Part shown: in pieces, positions 22,537 through 34,421 of the stretch
Layout: every line of letters starts with the position of its first letter
Position numbering within the stretch: position 1 is the first letter of the stretch
Origin: Monosporascus cannonballus
Lineage: Eukaryota > Ascomycota > Sordariomycetes > Xylariales
Reading direction: 5' to 3'
DNA: 64,000 bases
NCBI GenBank assembly: GCA_004154925.1
Contig: QJNS01000745.1
Coordinates: 1-64,000 of the forward strand
Translations under genes and position numbers: made by a program
Notes under the pieces: generated by a model
Seen by the model: only the letters and a program-made list of their open reading frames with translations
The model's database searches: none
What the model was told of the DNA's origin: nothing

Positions 22537-25151
22537 TGTGACGCCGTACGTTCTGGTTAATGATGCTTAATAAGACTTTGGGGGGAAGGCGACTCAAGGA
22601 TAGACCAGCGATGGATGGAAATGAAAGAAAGGAGAAATATGGTAGATGAAGAAGAGACGGAATATGCTGATGATGATGTTGTTGTTGTTGTTTGGGTGAT
22701 GGAGAGGCGCAGGCGCCACCGGAAGGTCAGAACTCCCAGATAACGAGCAGAGGTACGTAGGTAGGAAGGTAGGTAGGTACTTAAGCAAGCTATGACACTC
22801 ACTGGTAGGAGCAAGCTTACTGGCTTATTGGCCAGAGTCGGACCATAAGAAGGGGTGGCGGCGGGTTTTGGACGGGGTGGAGTATCTTTGTGTCTCATGT
22901 GAGACACCGACTGGCTGGGGGGTTAATGCGGTAAGGTGCATCTCCGCACCCAAGTCACTGGAGGGTACCTTGTGACAAGTTACGCCATACCTAAACCGGT
23001 CCCCAGTAAGCCAATGCACCAATGACGCACTCAAACCTGCGCAAATCGATGTCCCCGGCATTTGCGTCGTCGCAGCTGCCTGGACAGCAACCAACCAGAG
23101 CCAAGCAGGCGTAAGAACATTGAAGCCATGAAGCTGCAGGGCGGAAGCAGGTACGCAATTTAGTAACATTCGAACTGCCTCACTTTTTAGGCATAGAGCC
23201 CTAATAACTGGGACTTTGTAGTCCACAATTACCCAAAGAGTGATCAATCACAGTTTACGCTAGAATTTTGGTGGAAGCCGGCAAGCTACTTAGGCACTTA
23301 CTTACCTGTCTTCTCTCCCAGATCTGGATGGGGGGCAGGTACCTTGCTGGACCGGCGGAGTTCGGGTCCAGTGCCCCGGCCCGGCACGACCAGGGACGGG
23401 TGTATTTTTTCCGTTCTCCGGTTCCGAGCCTCAGGGCCTTGAAAAGACGGGAAATAGTTTATCACGATAATCAGTTATCTACGCACGAGCCTTATCTTAA
23501 TTGAACATCTTTGCTGGAGTCTGGACAAGAAGGGACTTCCAGACAAGCCTCTCTTGACCGTATAGACAGTATAGATAATAAGTCTTGTGTTTCAGTACCG
23601 GCACAGCTAAGTAGTCCGTAAAGTCGGAAGCTTACCAATATTAACTAGTCGTATAGTTTACGGAGGTAATGTAAATGTTGTAGTAGAAGCCGTGCCTAAT
23701 ATAACTATAATTAATCACCCACCAATCTCTGAAGAACAAGGTAAAATCGACTTACTGCCAGCAGCAGGTTGGGACTTGCGTTATGTCTTATCAACCTCAA
23801 GACTAAGCGCAAGTGTTTAACTTTACAGTTTAATCATGCCCATCGTCTCAAGGCGCATGCTTTGTGGCATTAACTTTTAAGCCGTCAATTCGTAGCCAGA
23901 GGTAGCCATACATATGTGGTCAAAGAGGAAGATATGGTGATGCTGAGTTGCCAATAGCTACGAGAGCGTATATAGTAGCTACTGGGTACTTATCCATTCC
24001 TTAACTATACCAGATATCTTGTGCCTTAATATTCGTGGCCATTCGTACCTCTATAAGATTTATAATACGGTGACCTCTAACTCATATTAAGGTGACAGCA
24101 AGTAGCCAGATCGAAATCTCAGGGTTATACTAAAGACTTTGGAAAGCTCTATGATGGGTTGTTTGTCATTGTACTGCTCGGCTACATCTATTAATTGCCT
24201 TCCAGCTCTATATCTGCACGCATGCGTGCCAATTCGACCTGCATGATCCTACTTTCTACATATCTAGAACATTATCCTCAAACGGCGGATACCTCAATTG
24301 CGTTGCTTTATAAGTATGACCTACGATTCTAGCAATTGCATTTTCTGATACCAAATGTTAAATATGGTCGTATGAACTGTTGGCGTTAGCTAGTCTGTTG
24401 TTACTATATGCGTTGATCTTTGTCAACACCGACAAAGTATCTTAGAATGATTAGAGGACTTGGTATCAGGGATTGGAAACGCATACTTACATATTTCCTT
24501 CTATGGTTAAAGCCTTCCACATCATTTCTGTACAAGACCTTTAACTAGATATTATGATGTCTTTGCCTGTCCGAACGCGGACGGGGTTATAGAGTGCGTG
24601 TTCGATCACGCCGGTCTGGGTGCCATATCCACCCTCGTCTTTTCAACAGCTAGCCACCATCGTCTTTCCACGTTGAATTACAAGGCAGATGATGTAACTG
24701 TCGTCGTGTTGGTAAAAGGCACGGCCGTAATCAACTCCCCGGGTGAAGCCAAAATCCGGATATCACGATCCCTCTCGCCTTGTTTGGGATACGCAGGGGT
24801 TCAGCTAATGTTCGCCATCGGGTCCTCGCCTCGGCAACGTAAACAGCTGTAAACGGTTTGCCATTATTAAGCACTGGCGGGACTACAGCCCGCTTGTCCT
24901 GTAATGCCGAGATTCACACAGTTCGATCAGGTGTTCCGCTTTTTCTCTTCCTCAAAAGAAGCAGGACCACAGCCCGCTTTCTTCACAGGGCGTTGCCAAA
25001 GGAAACCCTCGATATCCTAGCTTTATTTAATGGACACTCGGAGGTAGACATTCTTCCTTCAACGTCTTTTGATTCTCCCTTGAAGCACTTCCTTTCTCCC
25101 TCGGCATCGACGAAGCTGCAATTCGGTGTCAAAACTACACTGATCCACACC
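22537..25151. other. long intergenic region, partly low-GC
   Basis: The first 300 bp are the proteinase A leader, including a GTT repeat and short AGGTAGGT units near 22,755-22,780. From about 23,505 to 24,597 there is no ORF over 60 codons and the DNA is visibly more A/T-rich than its flanks. This could be a decayed, RIP-mutated repeat, but I found no terminal repeats. Bases 24,598-25,151 lead into the MYND gene. Confidence 0.5.
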
Positions 25152-26743
25152 ATGGCTCAGCCCAGCCTCCCGGAGTAAGTACCTCATCATCATGGATAAG
25201 AGACGTACGGACATGCTAACAGTGCTAGCAGTCCTCCCCAGCGGCCTGATACGCTGTTTAAGTGGGATAACATTAATACCTCATCGATGTTCCCACCCGC
25301 AGACCTTGACAATGGAATCGTCGACCCCGGCGTCGAAGAACTATGCATTATGTGCGATAAGAAATGCAACGAGGTGGATGCTGTGAAGTGTACCGTGTGT
25401 GGCGCCCTCTATTGCTCCGTTACGTGCAGACAAGACGACCGCGAGTTTCATCGACGTCTCTGCCCCCCCTTCTCCGTCCCGCTCCCTCCGGGTAAGGATG
25501 GGCAACCAACCCGCCTCTTCCAGCTGATGCTCTGGCCTCAGAAAGAGAGCTGCCCCAAACTCTACTGCTGCAAACAGCCGCTCATGCAGTTCCAGGTCTT
25601 GAAAGCCTTACACAGATATGGCGGCCTTCCGGAGGAGGTAAAATGGAATGAGTTGAGAATGGAGACGTGTAAGTATTGACGAAGCAAAACTCCCATGTTG
25701 CCAGGTCTACACAACACCCATAGGCGCCTTTACTTGTGATTGGCGTTCTGAAGTGATACTAGTCCCAGAGCTCTGATAGGACTCCGTGAAGCTATTGCTA
25801 AATTGAGGTCTCCTAGTGGACGTGAACCCTGCAATGCCTTGGAGACGGCTCGGTCACGGCCTCCGAATGTACAGCTTGGCTTTGAAGTCGGTGCCAGCCC
25901 ACCTACGCCGGTGGCTCCGCATCAACTACTCAATCATGACACTCTCCCGGCCCGGAGCTTTGCGCGTCCAGTACGGCCCGGTGATTGTCGCGGCATTCAG
26001 CAAACAAGCCGAAGGAGACGGGGCGCGATTTCAACTCGAGGACATCACTATGCGAGATTTCCGCTCCTTCATCGACTTCTACCAATTCGCAAGATTCAAC
26101 CCCTGCATTTCGGCCAGCGACCGATACCCCTTTTCGACGTACAATGTTGGACGATGTCGGGCGGTCAAGCTTAACTGTGTGGTTGACGCCAAGCGCCTCT
26201 CCTATTTCTTCAAGAAGGAGGGCGAGACTAAGGGCACGCCGTTCTTCGAGCCCGTCTGGGCTACGACCAAGAGTCTTAACACACCCCGCTATCCCTGGTA
26301 TTACGCTTACAAGGTCGGCTTGCACTGGACGATCCAGCAGTGCAGCACTAACGCCGACGAAGGCGGAATGGCGGACTGGATACGGATGGCCAACACCGTC
26401 TTCCCGAGCAGCAGGCTGTCATACATGCGGAATAACGGCCTAGCGGAACGCACCGTGCCCGGCTCACTCCTCGTCGTTCACAAGAAGGGTAAGTTCAATA
26501 CCTCACAATGGAAGACATGGCTAATACCGTCAAAAAGGAAAAGATATATCCATCACACACGTCCTCGCCTTTGCCTTTTTCCTGATGGTACACACGTCTG
26601 ACGAACTCATCACGCGAGAGAAGTTTGAGCTGTACTGGGAGACCAGATTCAAACCTTCTGGTTTACGACAATTTGCCCACGTTGATCTTCCAGAGGATGA
26701 GACCAAGCGGTCGCCGTACGAGGTTGAGGACTCATATATGTGA
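25152..26743 (+). CDS. MYND-type zinc finger protein, 445 aa
   Basis: Four exons: 25152-25174, 25232-25668, 25817-26488, 26538-26743. Introns are 57, 148 and 49 bp, all with GTAAGT donors, and all joins keep frame. Residues 46-88 form a MYND finger: CIMC, CTVC, YCSVTCRQDD, then a His and Cys at HRRLC, the two-zinc ligand series. MYND fingers bind proline-rich partners rather than DNA. The 300-residue remainder carries no SET-domain motifs that I can see and matches the many fungal MYND proteins of unknown role. The third exon begins right after an in-frame stop, and the fourth (THVLAFAFFLMVHTSDELI) has no starting ATG, so the gene is easily fragmented in prediction. The start at MAQPSLP was preferred because the upstream extension looks like leader. 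Confidence 0.82.
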
Positions 26744-27316
26744 ACTACGAGGGAGGGACGGGTATAAGTAGTATCCGACATAGCAATGCCTAACTTAGGA
26801 ATGGAGACAGGGCCAGGCTTTGAACAAGGACAGTATTGGAGTGTGAATAATCAAGGGCTTTGCAAAATTCATGGGATGGTTGCCTGACTCAGCATTACCA
26901 CTAGCCAAGCCTTTATTTATGCTTTGAGTCTCGCATTCAGCTACTGTACGGTATAATAAGGGTGGCTCAAGACTCAATCAAGTACCTTGCTTGATATTGG
27001 CCAGAGCCTTAAAAGCTTCCAGCGACCGACATCGGCACTTGTTGGGCCTAGAACTGTACTCGGGGTAGAAAATCTGTGGCGCGTACCCCGCTAATCTGGC
27101 TTATTTTCCCCCTTGGCGCAGATGTAAGCTGAGACGAATCAACCCCACCGTCCATACTGCCGAAATCTATTTTTCTTTGTCTTCCCCGAATCCCGGCGGC
27201 TTCTTTCCCCCCCCTCTCTCTTCTTGCAAGTGAATACCTGGTTCTCGTCCATTTATTCCGATTTCAGTTTCTTGCCCGTGTATCCCACTGACCAGCCAGT
27301 TCAAACTTCTGTCGTC
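26744..27316. other. spacer and SHMT promoter
   Basis: No gene seen. A pyrimidine-rich tract (27,170-27,230) precedes the serine hydroxymethyltransferase start, a common feature of strongly expressed fungal promoters. Confidence 0.55.
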
Positions 27317-28828
27317 ATGGCCACATACGCTCTGTCCAAGGAGCACAAGGAGGTGCGTATAGCCGGCTCTCACCGTTCTGCGTAATCTGTAAATGGATAC
27401 CCGCTAACTGTCCCTCCTCAGTTGCTCGAGAGATCTCTCGTTGACTCCGACCCGGAGGTTGCTGAGATTATGAAGAAGGAAATCCAGCGCCAGCGGGAAT
27501 CCATTATCCTCATCGCCTCAGAAAATGTCACTTCCCGTGCCGTCTTCGATGCTCTCGGTTCCCCTATGTCCAACAAGTACTCCGAAGGTCTGCCCGGTGC
27601 TCGGTACTACGGCGGTAACCAACACATAGATGAGATTGAGTTGCTTTGCCAGAAGCGGGCTCTCGAGGCGTTCAATCTCGACCCGGAGCAGTGGGGCGTC
27701 AACGTCCAGACTCTGAGTGGTAGCCCGGCCAACCTGCAGGTCTACCAGGCTCTCATGCCTCCTCATGGGAGACTGATGGGCTTGGACCTCCCCCACGGCG
27801 GCCATCTGAGTCACGGCTACCAGACCCCTGCCAAGAAGATCTCTGCCGTCTCTACCTACTTTGACACCATGCCCTACCGGGTCAACGTTGACACTGGCAT
27901 CATCGACTACGACAGACTGGAGGAGAACGCTCAGCTGTTCCGACCCAAGGTCCTGGTCGCTGGTACCTCCGCTTACTGTCGCGAGATTGACTATGCGCGC
28001 ATGCGCAAGATCGCCGACTCTGTCGGTGCTTACCTTGTCGTTGATATGGCCCACATCTCTGGCCTTATCGCCGCCGGTGTCATCAAGTCTCCCTTCCCGC
28101 ACGCCGACATCGTCACGACGACTACGCACAAGTCTCTCCGCGGTCCCCGTGGTGCCATGATCTTCTTCCGCAAGGGTGTTCGTAGCACTGATCCCAAGAC
28201 TGGCAAGCAAACCATGTACGACCTGGAGAACCCCATCAACTTCTCCGTCTTCCCCGGACACCAGGGTGGTCCCCACAACCACACCATCACGGCTCTGGCT
28301 GTCGCTTTAAAGCAGGCGCAGACCCCCGAGTTCAAGGCATACCAGGAGAAGGTCGTCTCGAACGCTAAGACACTCGAGAACAAGTTCAAGGAGCTTGGCT
28401 ACAAGCTGGTGTCGGACGGTACTGATTCACACATGGTTCTCATGGACCTCAGACCCCAGGCACTGGATGGTGCACGTGTGGAAGCTGTCCTGGAGCAGAT
28501 GAACATCGCTTGCAACAAGAACAGCATCCCGGGCGACAAGTCCGCTCTTACTCCATGCGGTATCCGCATCGGTACCCCTGCGATGACATCCCGCGGTTTT
28601 GGCGAAAAAGAGTTCGAGCGTGTCGCTGAATACATCGACCAGAGCATCAAGCTCTGCAAGGAGATCCAAGGTGACCTGCCAAAGGAGGCTAACAAGCTCA
28701 AGGATTTCAGGGCCAAGGTTGTCAGCGGCGAGGTTGCTAAGCTGAACGATCTCAAGAAGGAGATCGCCTCTTGGTGCTCATCATTCCCTCTGCCGGTAGA
28801 AGGCTGGAGAGTGGACGCTGGTATCTAA
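27317..28828 (+). CDS. SHM2: serine hydroxymethyltransferase, cytosolic, 480 aa
   Basis: Exon 1 is 27317-27352 (12 codons), intron 27353-27421 (69 bp, CTAAC branch), exon 2 27422-28828. It interconverts serine and tetrahydrofolate with glycine and 5,10-methylene-tetrahydrofolate, feeding one-carbon units to purine, thymidylate and methionine synthesis. PLP is held by the Lys in [10 protein letters not shown] (Lys249). Other fingerprints are [23 protein letters not shown], the [11 protein letters not shown] block and [10 protein letters not shown]. The N-terminus ([12 protein letters not shown]) lacks a mitochondrial presequence, so this is the cytosolic paralogue (yeast SHM2; the Neurospora formate gene). 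The short first exon carrying only the start is typical of highly expressed fungal housekeeping genes. Confidence 0.96.
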
Positions 28829-31283
28829 GCGAGATGCACATGGAAGACGGGAGCGGTTAGTGAGCATTGGTTCAACCGAATGAAGATGGCAGAGGCGCAA
28901 CTCAACTTTTCTCTGGGAAGCGGACAATAGGATTCGGGTCAGTATGGTAAACGGATAACAGAGGGGATAATACCTTGCATGCATTTCATCAGGCGTTGCA
29001 AGTTGTGCGAGAACCAGGAGTTTGGTCTCGGTCGGCATATGGGTGTTTAGAACTGCTTCAACGCGGTCAGTTTATGAAGCTGATTTTTCGACGCTCGTCC
29101 TGTAAATAAAACAATAAAAATCGACGTCGTCTACGCCATCGCCTGGTCAACTGGAAATGGGTCCGGACTCCGGTCTATGATGCGGGATACGCTTCGAGTC
29201 GCAGCGGACCTACGTATTATTGGGGAATAAGATCTCCAACATTCCGTGCGTGATCAGCCCCAGGGTTGATGCTGAAAACGATCCATAATTGCGGCCGACT
29301 TTCACCTCCTCGACCGGGCTCACGAAGAAGAAGACCACCGACTTAGGTAAATGACGTATCTGCATACGATTCGAAACCTCTTTGCGGGGTGTTTTCTTGT
29401 CCCTTCGTCCACGGGGTATGAGTCGCGCTCGACGAGAAGAAGACCCCGTACGTCTGTATACCAGAGGCTCTCTCTCGCCCTAATATCTATCTACCTAGGC
29501 GCTGATTGACACTGCGCTATGTCGCTCCTCGCTAACTCGACTAAAGCTGCCAACCACGCATCACGAAACCAGAGCTGACGAGGTGCTGATCTGTCACGGA
29601 ATCCCCGAGCCGGATCAGGGCAGCGACGGCGACGAGGAGACGCGGACGCACTGGTTTACTGCCGGGGTGTCCACTTTCCGGGGCGGCCTCGAGGTCAACC
29701 ACTGCCATGGGAAGTCCTGTCTCAGTTATGTGATGGAAATGCCAACATCAAAAATGGAGCTCGAATTCAGCCCGAAAGGACACTAGGGTCAAAGGGAATA
29801 AGTGGACAGCCCAAAGCCGAGGAAGTCTTGCGTGAGAAGGGCCGGACGGATCGCAAAGACAACTTGACCTACCTAGTGTTCCCTGAACGTCCGGCCATCA
29901 ACCCCCACCAAGGCACCCTCGTGGAGCCCGACTTTGTGTGCAAGTTCAATTAAATGGATACACGGACAGGTTAATGTCCGCTAAAACTTTAAACCTCCTG
30001 CCGTAGGAGGTGCAGGACTCGGGGGTCTAGGCGCGCGCTTCGGATAATTTTCGACGTAGTACGGAAGGATACGCACGCTGGGTGTTCACATATGTATTCT
30101 ACACCACCCTAACGAATCGACGAGTTATATTTTGATGCCCAAGGGAAGTCATTCAAAGTTCTAAGACTCGTCGGGGCTCCACGGGGCTTTCTTTGGCAGA
30201 TCGGCGTTTAGAGCCCTGACGAGTATCAGGAGATACTTGCTATCAGATGTTGAAGTACACCCCGGTTCCAAGTGTTGATCCTCATATACCGGGGCGGTTT
30301 ACATAAGCTACGGTTGGGGTTATATGGAAAAGCGGCTGGAGTCAGCCGAATGCCAAATGCAGGAACCACAAGCACTCCCCCTGATGATGTTTCAAAACAT
30401 GCCCGTCGGGTGTAGGATCGGGTTGCCCACTCATGAAGAGGATTGCGGCTCGCTAAGTAAAACCCACACGGTTCGCGATACGCCGGCTCGGGACAACCTA
30501 ACCCGGCGTAGCTTGGCTTTAAATAGCCCTTCACTGGAATCACTCCATACCCAGCCCAATTGAAGATAATTGCGCCCCTAACCTGAGCAGGGCCTCATCT
30601 GAGAGCCAGCTTAACAAAATCTCGGTTTAAGGAAGGCAAGCGGAAGTGTATTCTGGGGGTATCTATGTCTCGTTCCTCAGCACAGAGTATCTCGTAGCTG
30701 AAGATATCAAAAATCGGCCTCGGCAAGTGGAAGCAGCATGCCAAGCTACTTGGCCACTCCAAATATATTACTTCTTAACCCTGCTCAGGCCGTTGAGTGT
30801 GGTCTTGGATACCCCTGAATTTGTTAAGCCGCCTTGGGATAACGTCGTCAAATATATCCGCCAATGGCGTTAGCCTCCCCACCCAGGATTCCCACCCGTT
30901 CCCAACCGCAATGACGGCGTCGGCTTGTGATCAGGTCCACTCAGCAACGCCTCCCCTGAAACATAAAACAGCTGAGTCGAGATGAGACGGGAGCGACCTT
31001 GCCGGCAAGCGCTCTTTGGGACTTGGCGGATCTTGTTATATGAATCAACGATGACCTGACTGATTCCCACGATTTGGACTGAGAAACTGTGAACTCTTGA
31101 TTCTTTCCTGCATCTTCGCACTCGTTCTTTCTTCCACTTAGGCGCAAACAGCCGTCTTCGCAGTCGTTCATTTCAACTAGACGCAGGGGTCAGGTCACTC
31201 CCTATTCTCTCGATTCAGCCATATCGTATTTCACCGCATCCCAAACGTTCATACAGTCAGAAGAGATACCTCTAGACTCAAAA
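28829..31283. other. long intergenic region, no gene seen
   Basis: 2.4 kb without a supportable gene. Short ORFs (29,583-29,786; 30,226-30,563; 30,646-30,985) have no domain, no good splice partners and no start context. The last 300 bp form the leader of the AA9 gene, with two CATTT/TTCACT pyrimidine-rich stretches. Confidence 0.5.
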
Positions 31284-32327
31284 ATGAAGTCCACTATCGT
31301 TGCACTTGCCGCCTCGGCGATGATGACCACCTCGGTCATGGGCCACGCCACCTTCCAGCAGTTCTGGATCAACGGTGAGGACCAGGGAACCACCTGCGCT
31401 AGGCTCCCTCCCAGCAACAGCCCCGTCAGGGATCCCACGTCGAACGACATGCGCTGCAACGCGAACGCGGCGCCCGCCTCCGGCACTTGCCCCGTGACCG
31501 GTGAGTTCCCCCAATCTCTCTCTATCCGGCCAGCCTTAGGTACGACGCGCGCTAACACGACCTCGCCAGCCGGTGATACGATCACTGTCGAGATGCACCA
31601 GCACAACAGCCGCAGCTGCTCCGAGGAGGCCATCGGCGGTGCCCACCACGGCCCCGTCCTGGTCTACCTGTCCAAGGTGGAGGACGCCGCCGCCGCCGAC
31701 GGCTCGGGCTCGTGGTTCAAGATCTTCGAGTCGGGCTACGACGCCTCGACCGGCAAGTGGGGCAACGACGTCCTGAACGATAACTGCGGCAAGCAGGACG
31801 TCGTCCTGCCCGCCGACCTCGCACCCGGGGACTACCTCGTGCGCGCCGAGACCATCGCGCTGCACGCCGCCGGCGGCCCCGGCGGCGCCGAGTTCTACAT
31901 GAGCTGCTACCAGATCACCGTCAGCGGCGGCGGCAGCGCCGAGCCCGAGGGCGTCGAGTTCCCCGGCGCCTACGACGCCCAGGACCCCGGCATCCTGATC
32001 AGCATCTACGGCGACTTCGGCAACTACGTCATCCCCGGCCCCGAGGTCTACGAGTCGGGCGCTACGGGTGGCTCGGGCGGCTCCCCGGCGCCGGCGCCGG
32101 TGCCTACCACCACCGCGGCCCCCAGCTCCGCGGCGCCGTCGGCCACCTCCACCGCGACCGCCGCCCCTACGTCCCCCCCTACGCCCTCGACTCCTTCGGA
32201 GCCTGTCCCCTCTTCGCCCGCCGGCGACGACGAGAAGCTCTACACCCTGGACTCTTTCATTGCGATGCTGCGCGAGATGTCTGGCAGCCCTTCGAACGCT
32301 CGCCGTCACGCTCGTTCCCTGTACTAG
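31284..32327 (+). CDS. AA9 lytic polysaccharide monooxygenase, 324 aa, with short C-terminal module
   Basis: Exons are 31284-31500 and 31570-32327. The 69-bp intron (gtgagt..gccag) is a multiple of three and stopless, so unspliced reading gives 347 aa. A 20-residue signal peptide ends MG, exposing His21 as the mature N-terminus, the first copper-brace ligand. The second is in HHGPVLVYL (residues 98-106). Tyr182 in EFYMSC is the axial Tyr; the usual family motif is QFY, and here the Gln is Glu180. AA9 enzymes oxidatively cleave cellulose or xyloglucan chains with copper and peroxide or oxygen. A Ser/Thr/Pro/Ala linker follows with no CBM1, and then a 30-residue C-terminal block (KLYTLDSFIAMLREMSG, basic tail RRHARSLY) reminiscent of the small C-terminal modules of some AA9 proteins. 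Confidence 0.92.
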   Translation: MKSTIVALAASAMMTTSVMGHATFQQFWINGEDQGTTCARLPPSNSPVRDPTSNDMRCNANAAPASGTCPVTGEFPQSLSIRPALGTTRANTTSPAGDTITVEMHQHNSRSCSEEAIGGAHHGPVLVYLSKVEDAAAADGSGSWFKIFESGYDASTGKWGNDVLNDNCGKQDVVLPADLAPGDYLVRAETIALHAAGGPGGAEFYMSCYQITVSGGGSAEPEGVEFPGAYDAQDPGILISIYGDFGNYVIPGPEVYESGATGGSGGSPAPAPVPTTTAAPSSAAPSATSTATAAPTSPPTPSTPSEPVPSSPAGDDEKLYTLDSFIAMLREMSGSPSNARRHARSLY

Positions 32328-33032
32328 GATTGGCCGACACGGCGGAAGAACCTTGATCAATGGGGATTGAAGGTCGGGAAGTGCGCTTGAATGTGGAGGT
32401 TACTGTATTCTGCTGTACATATTACGAAAGTATTGAATATCTGAACATGCCGTGTATACTTCACCTTCGTCAAGTTGACCGTTCAGTCAAATTTTCGGTA
32501 CCTGTCTTGGGTCGCCGTGGTCTTCATTCTTTTGCGGTGACTCACGGTAGTGCTGACCTGCCCGTGTTGTTAATATTGACTCCCTTTAGTTAGAATTTGC
32601 CCGACCCTAGGATCAGAGCCGTTGAGGAGCAGCGTTGCACTAACGTTAAATGATGAGGTTGATCCCCAGTACCACCTCACAGTCCTGGGATTAACCCTGC
32701 AAGTCGAGCAAACCGGACTTCCTCGGTTATGGCTTGCCGATTGTTGGCCGCTGAGAGTTACGTGGACCCGGAAGTAACTTCACGTCTGCGCATGTAGCGA
32801 GTAAAACTGACGTAGGAGGCAGAAGGTTGGTGCATACAGGGAGTTTAATCGACATCTCCGTCCTTCAAGTGACGATCGAATTGTGGAGACCATTACGTGT
32901 CGTCGCGTCCGACACAGGATGGACGACATATAACGACGATTCCAGCCGTATTTATATGCGACAGTTATCCCAAATTATCCGTCAGCTCTGGGTCTTAGAA
33001 TTCTCATTAAGGAAAAAAAAAAAAAGACCACG
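32328..33032. other. spacer and promoter of the Asp-box gene
   Basis: No gene seen. An A-run of 12 (33,013-33,024) ends about eight bases before the next start codon. Confidence 0.55.
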
Positions 33033-34181
33033 ATGACAGGCGGACTCACACAAAAGATCCTCAGCCACGTCGGCATCGGCGACAGGAACACGCGTTCCGT
33101 CGACGACCTCACGATGGATCCCAGCCGCCAGTGGACGGTCGAGCGGGACGAACGCTGCGTGCATCCCCGCGGGGGCACGTACCCGCGGCTGGCGCGGTTC
33201 GCGGACGGCGGCCTCCTCGCCGTGACGACGAAGCACGAGGGCCCGACGCGGATCCTGCAGGTGTCGCGCAGCGACGACGGCGGGCGCTCGTTCGCGCCCA
33301 TCGGCGAGATCACGCGGCGCGCGGGCGCCGACGTCGACAACGGGTTCCTGCTGGAGGTGCCGGCGGGGCCCGACGGCGGCGGTGCGCCGGTGGTGTTGGC
33401 GGCGTTCCGGAACCACGACCTCGACCCGCACACCGGGCGCCCCGCGCACTACCGCATCACCGTGTGCCGCAGCCGCGACGGCGGGCGCTCCTGGGAGTTC
33501 GCGGGCCAGGCGGCGGAGCTGGGCGCGGGCGAGTCGGGCGGCATGGGCCTCTGGGAGCCCTTCATGCGCCTGGCGCGGCGGCCCGGCGAGGTGCAGCTCA
33601 CGTACTCGCGCGAGCGCGCGCACGACGACCAGGAGACGTTCCGCGTCGCGTCGCGCGACCTCGGGACCACGTGGTCGCGGCCGCCGGCGTGCCTGCGGTG
33701 CCACGGCGAGGGCGAGCGCCTGCGCGACGGCATGCAGGGGATCGCGGGCGTGCGGGACCGGGGCGGGGATGGGGAGGCGGCGCTCGTCATGGTCTTCGAG
33801 ACGACGCGCCACGGCACCTTCAGCGTCGAGTACGTCGTCTCGTACGACGACGGCGAGACCTGGGGCCGCCGCGGGGTCGTCTACCGCCCGCGCCCCGGCC
33901 GCAACGCGGGGAGCCCGCAGGTCGCGAGCTGCGGCGACAGGCTGGCCGTCGTCTTCATGACCGACGAGGACACGGCGGAGCCGAAGTGGCCCGGCGGCGC
34001 GGCCGTCAAGATGGTGTTCGCCGACGGCTTGAGGGGCGGGAGGATTTATTGGGGCGGGCCGGTGCTGGTACACCAGGCGCCGAGTTTCTGGCCGGGCGTG
34101 TTTTGCACGGGGGACGGCGAGGTCATGGCTACGCTCGAGCATTGTGGGAGGCCCATTGCCAAGTGCGTACGACTTGGGTAG
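33033..34181 (+). CDS. sialidase-like Asp-box (BNR) six-bladed propeller protein, 382 aa
   Basis: A single exon. Four Asp-box repeats of the S-x-D-x-G-x-x-W/F type are visible: [24 protein letters not shown] and SYDDGETW, spaced 60-120 residues apart as in sialidases and GH93 exo-arabinanases. An early [15 protein letters not shown] block matches the first blade of these fungal proteins. Substrate cannot be told from the sequence: GH33 and GH93 share the fold, and I did not find the full arginine triad with certainty. Unlike secreted fungal relatives it begins [14 protein letters not shown] with no signal peptide, so it is either cytosolic or its true first exon is upstream. The coding region is about 70% GC by eye and intronless, richer than its neighbours. 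A shadow ORF of 394 codons runs in another frame because of the high GC. Confidence 0.8.
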   Translation: MTGGLTQKILSHVGIGDRNTRSVDDLTMDPSRQWTVERDERCVHPRGGTYPRLARFADGGLLAVTTKHEGPTRILQVSRSDDGGRSFAPIGEITRRAGADVDNGFLLEVPAGPDGGGAPVVLAAFRNHDLDPHTGRPAHYRITVCRSRDGGRSWEFAGQAAELGAGESGGMGLWEPFMRLARRPGEVQLTYSRERAHDDQETFRVASRDLGTTWSRPPACLRCHGEGERLRDGMQGIAGVRDRGGDGEAALVMVFETTRHGTFSVEYVVSYDDGETWGRRGVVYRPRPGRNAGSPQVASCGDRLAVVFMTDEDTAEPKWPGGAAVKMVFADGLRGGRIYWGGPVLVHQAPSFWPGVFCTGDGEVMATLEHCGRPIAKCVRLG

Positions 34182-34421
34182 AATCCCGGCTAGTTGAACA
34201 ATATCCTCCCTGCTGTCATACGGAGAAGCCACTATACGTGTACAGTGTTGACGCGGAGTCCTATGCTTTATGCCGGTTAATCTCCATCGTGCTGAGCTGC
34301 GTAGGATGGCTATGAGCCGACTTCCTGTGGTAAAGCCGCAGTATCCCTCATATCCATCGCCCTCAAACGGCCTGGCCATTACTTGCATGGTTGAGTACTC
34401 ATTAGCTTCTACATGAAGTTC

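Noticed and set aside
33131..34315. 394-codon plus-strand ORF overlapping the Asp-box gene
   Set aside because: Arg/Gly/Pro-rich shadow caused by high GC; the other frame carries four Asp-box motifs.
32982..34388. 468-codon minus-strand ORF opposite the Asp-box gene
   Set aside because: Low-complexity antisense shadow of a GC-rich gene with no motif.
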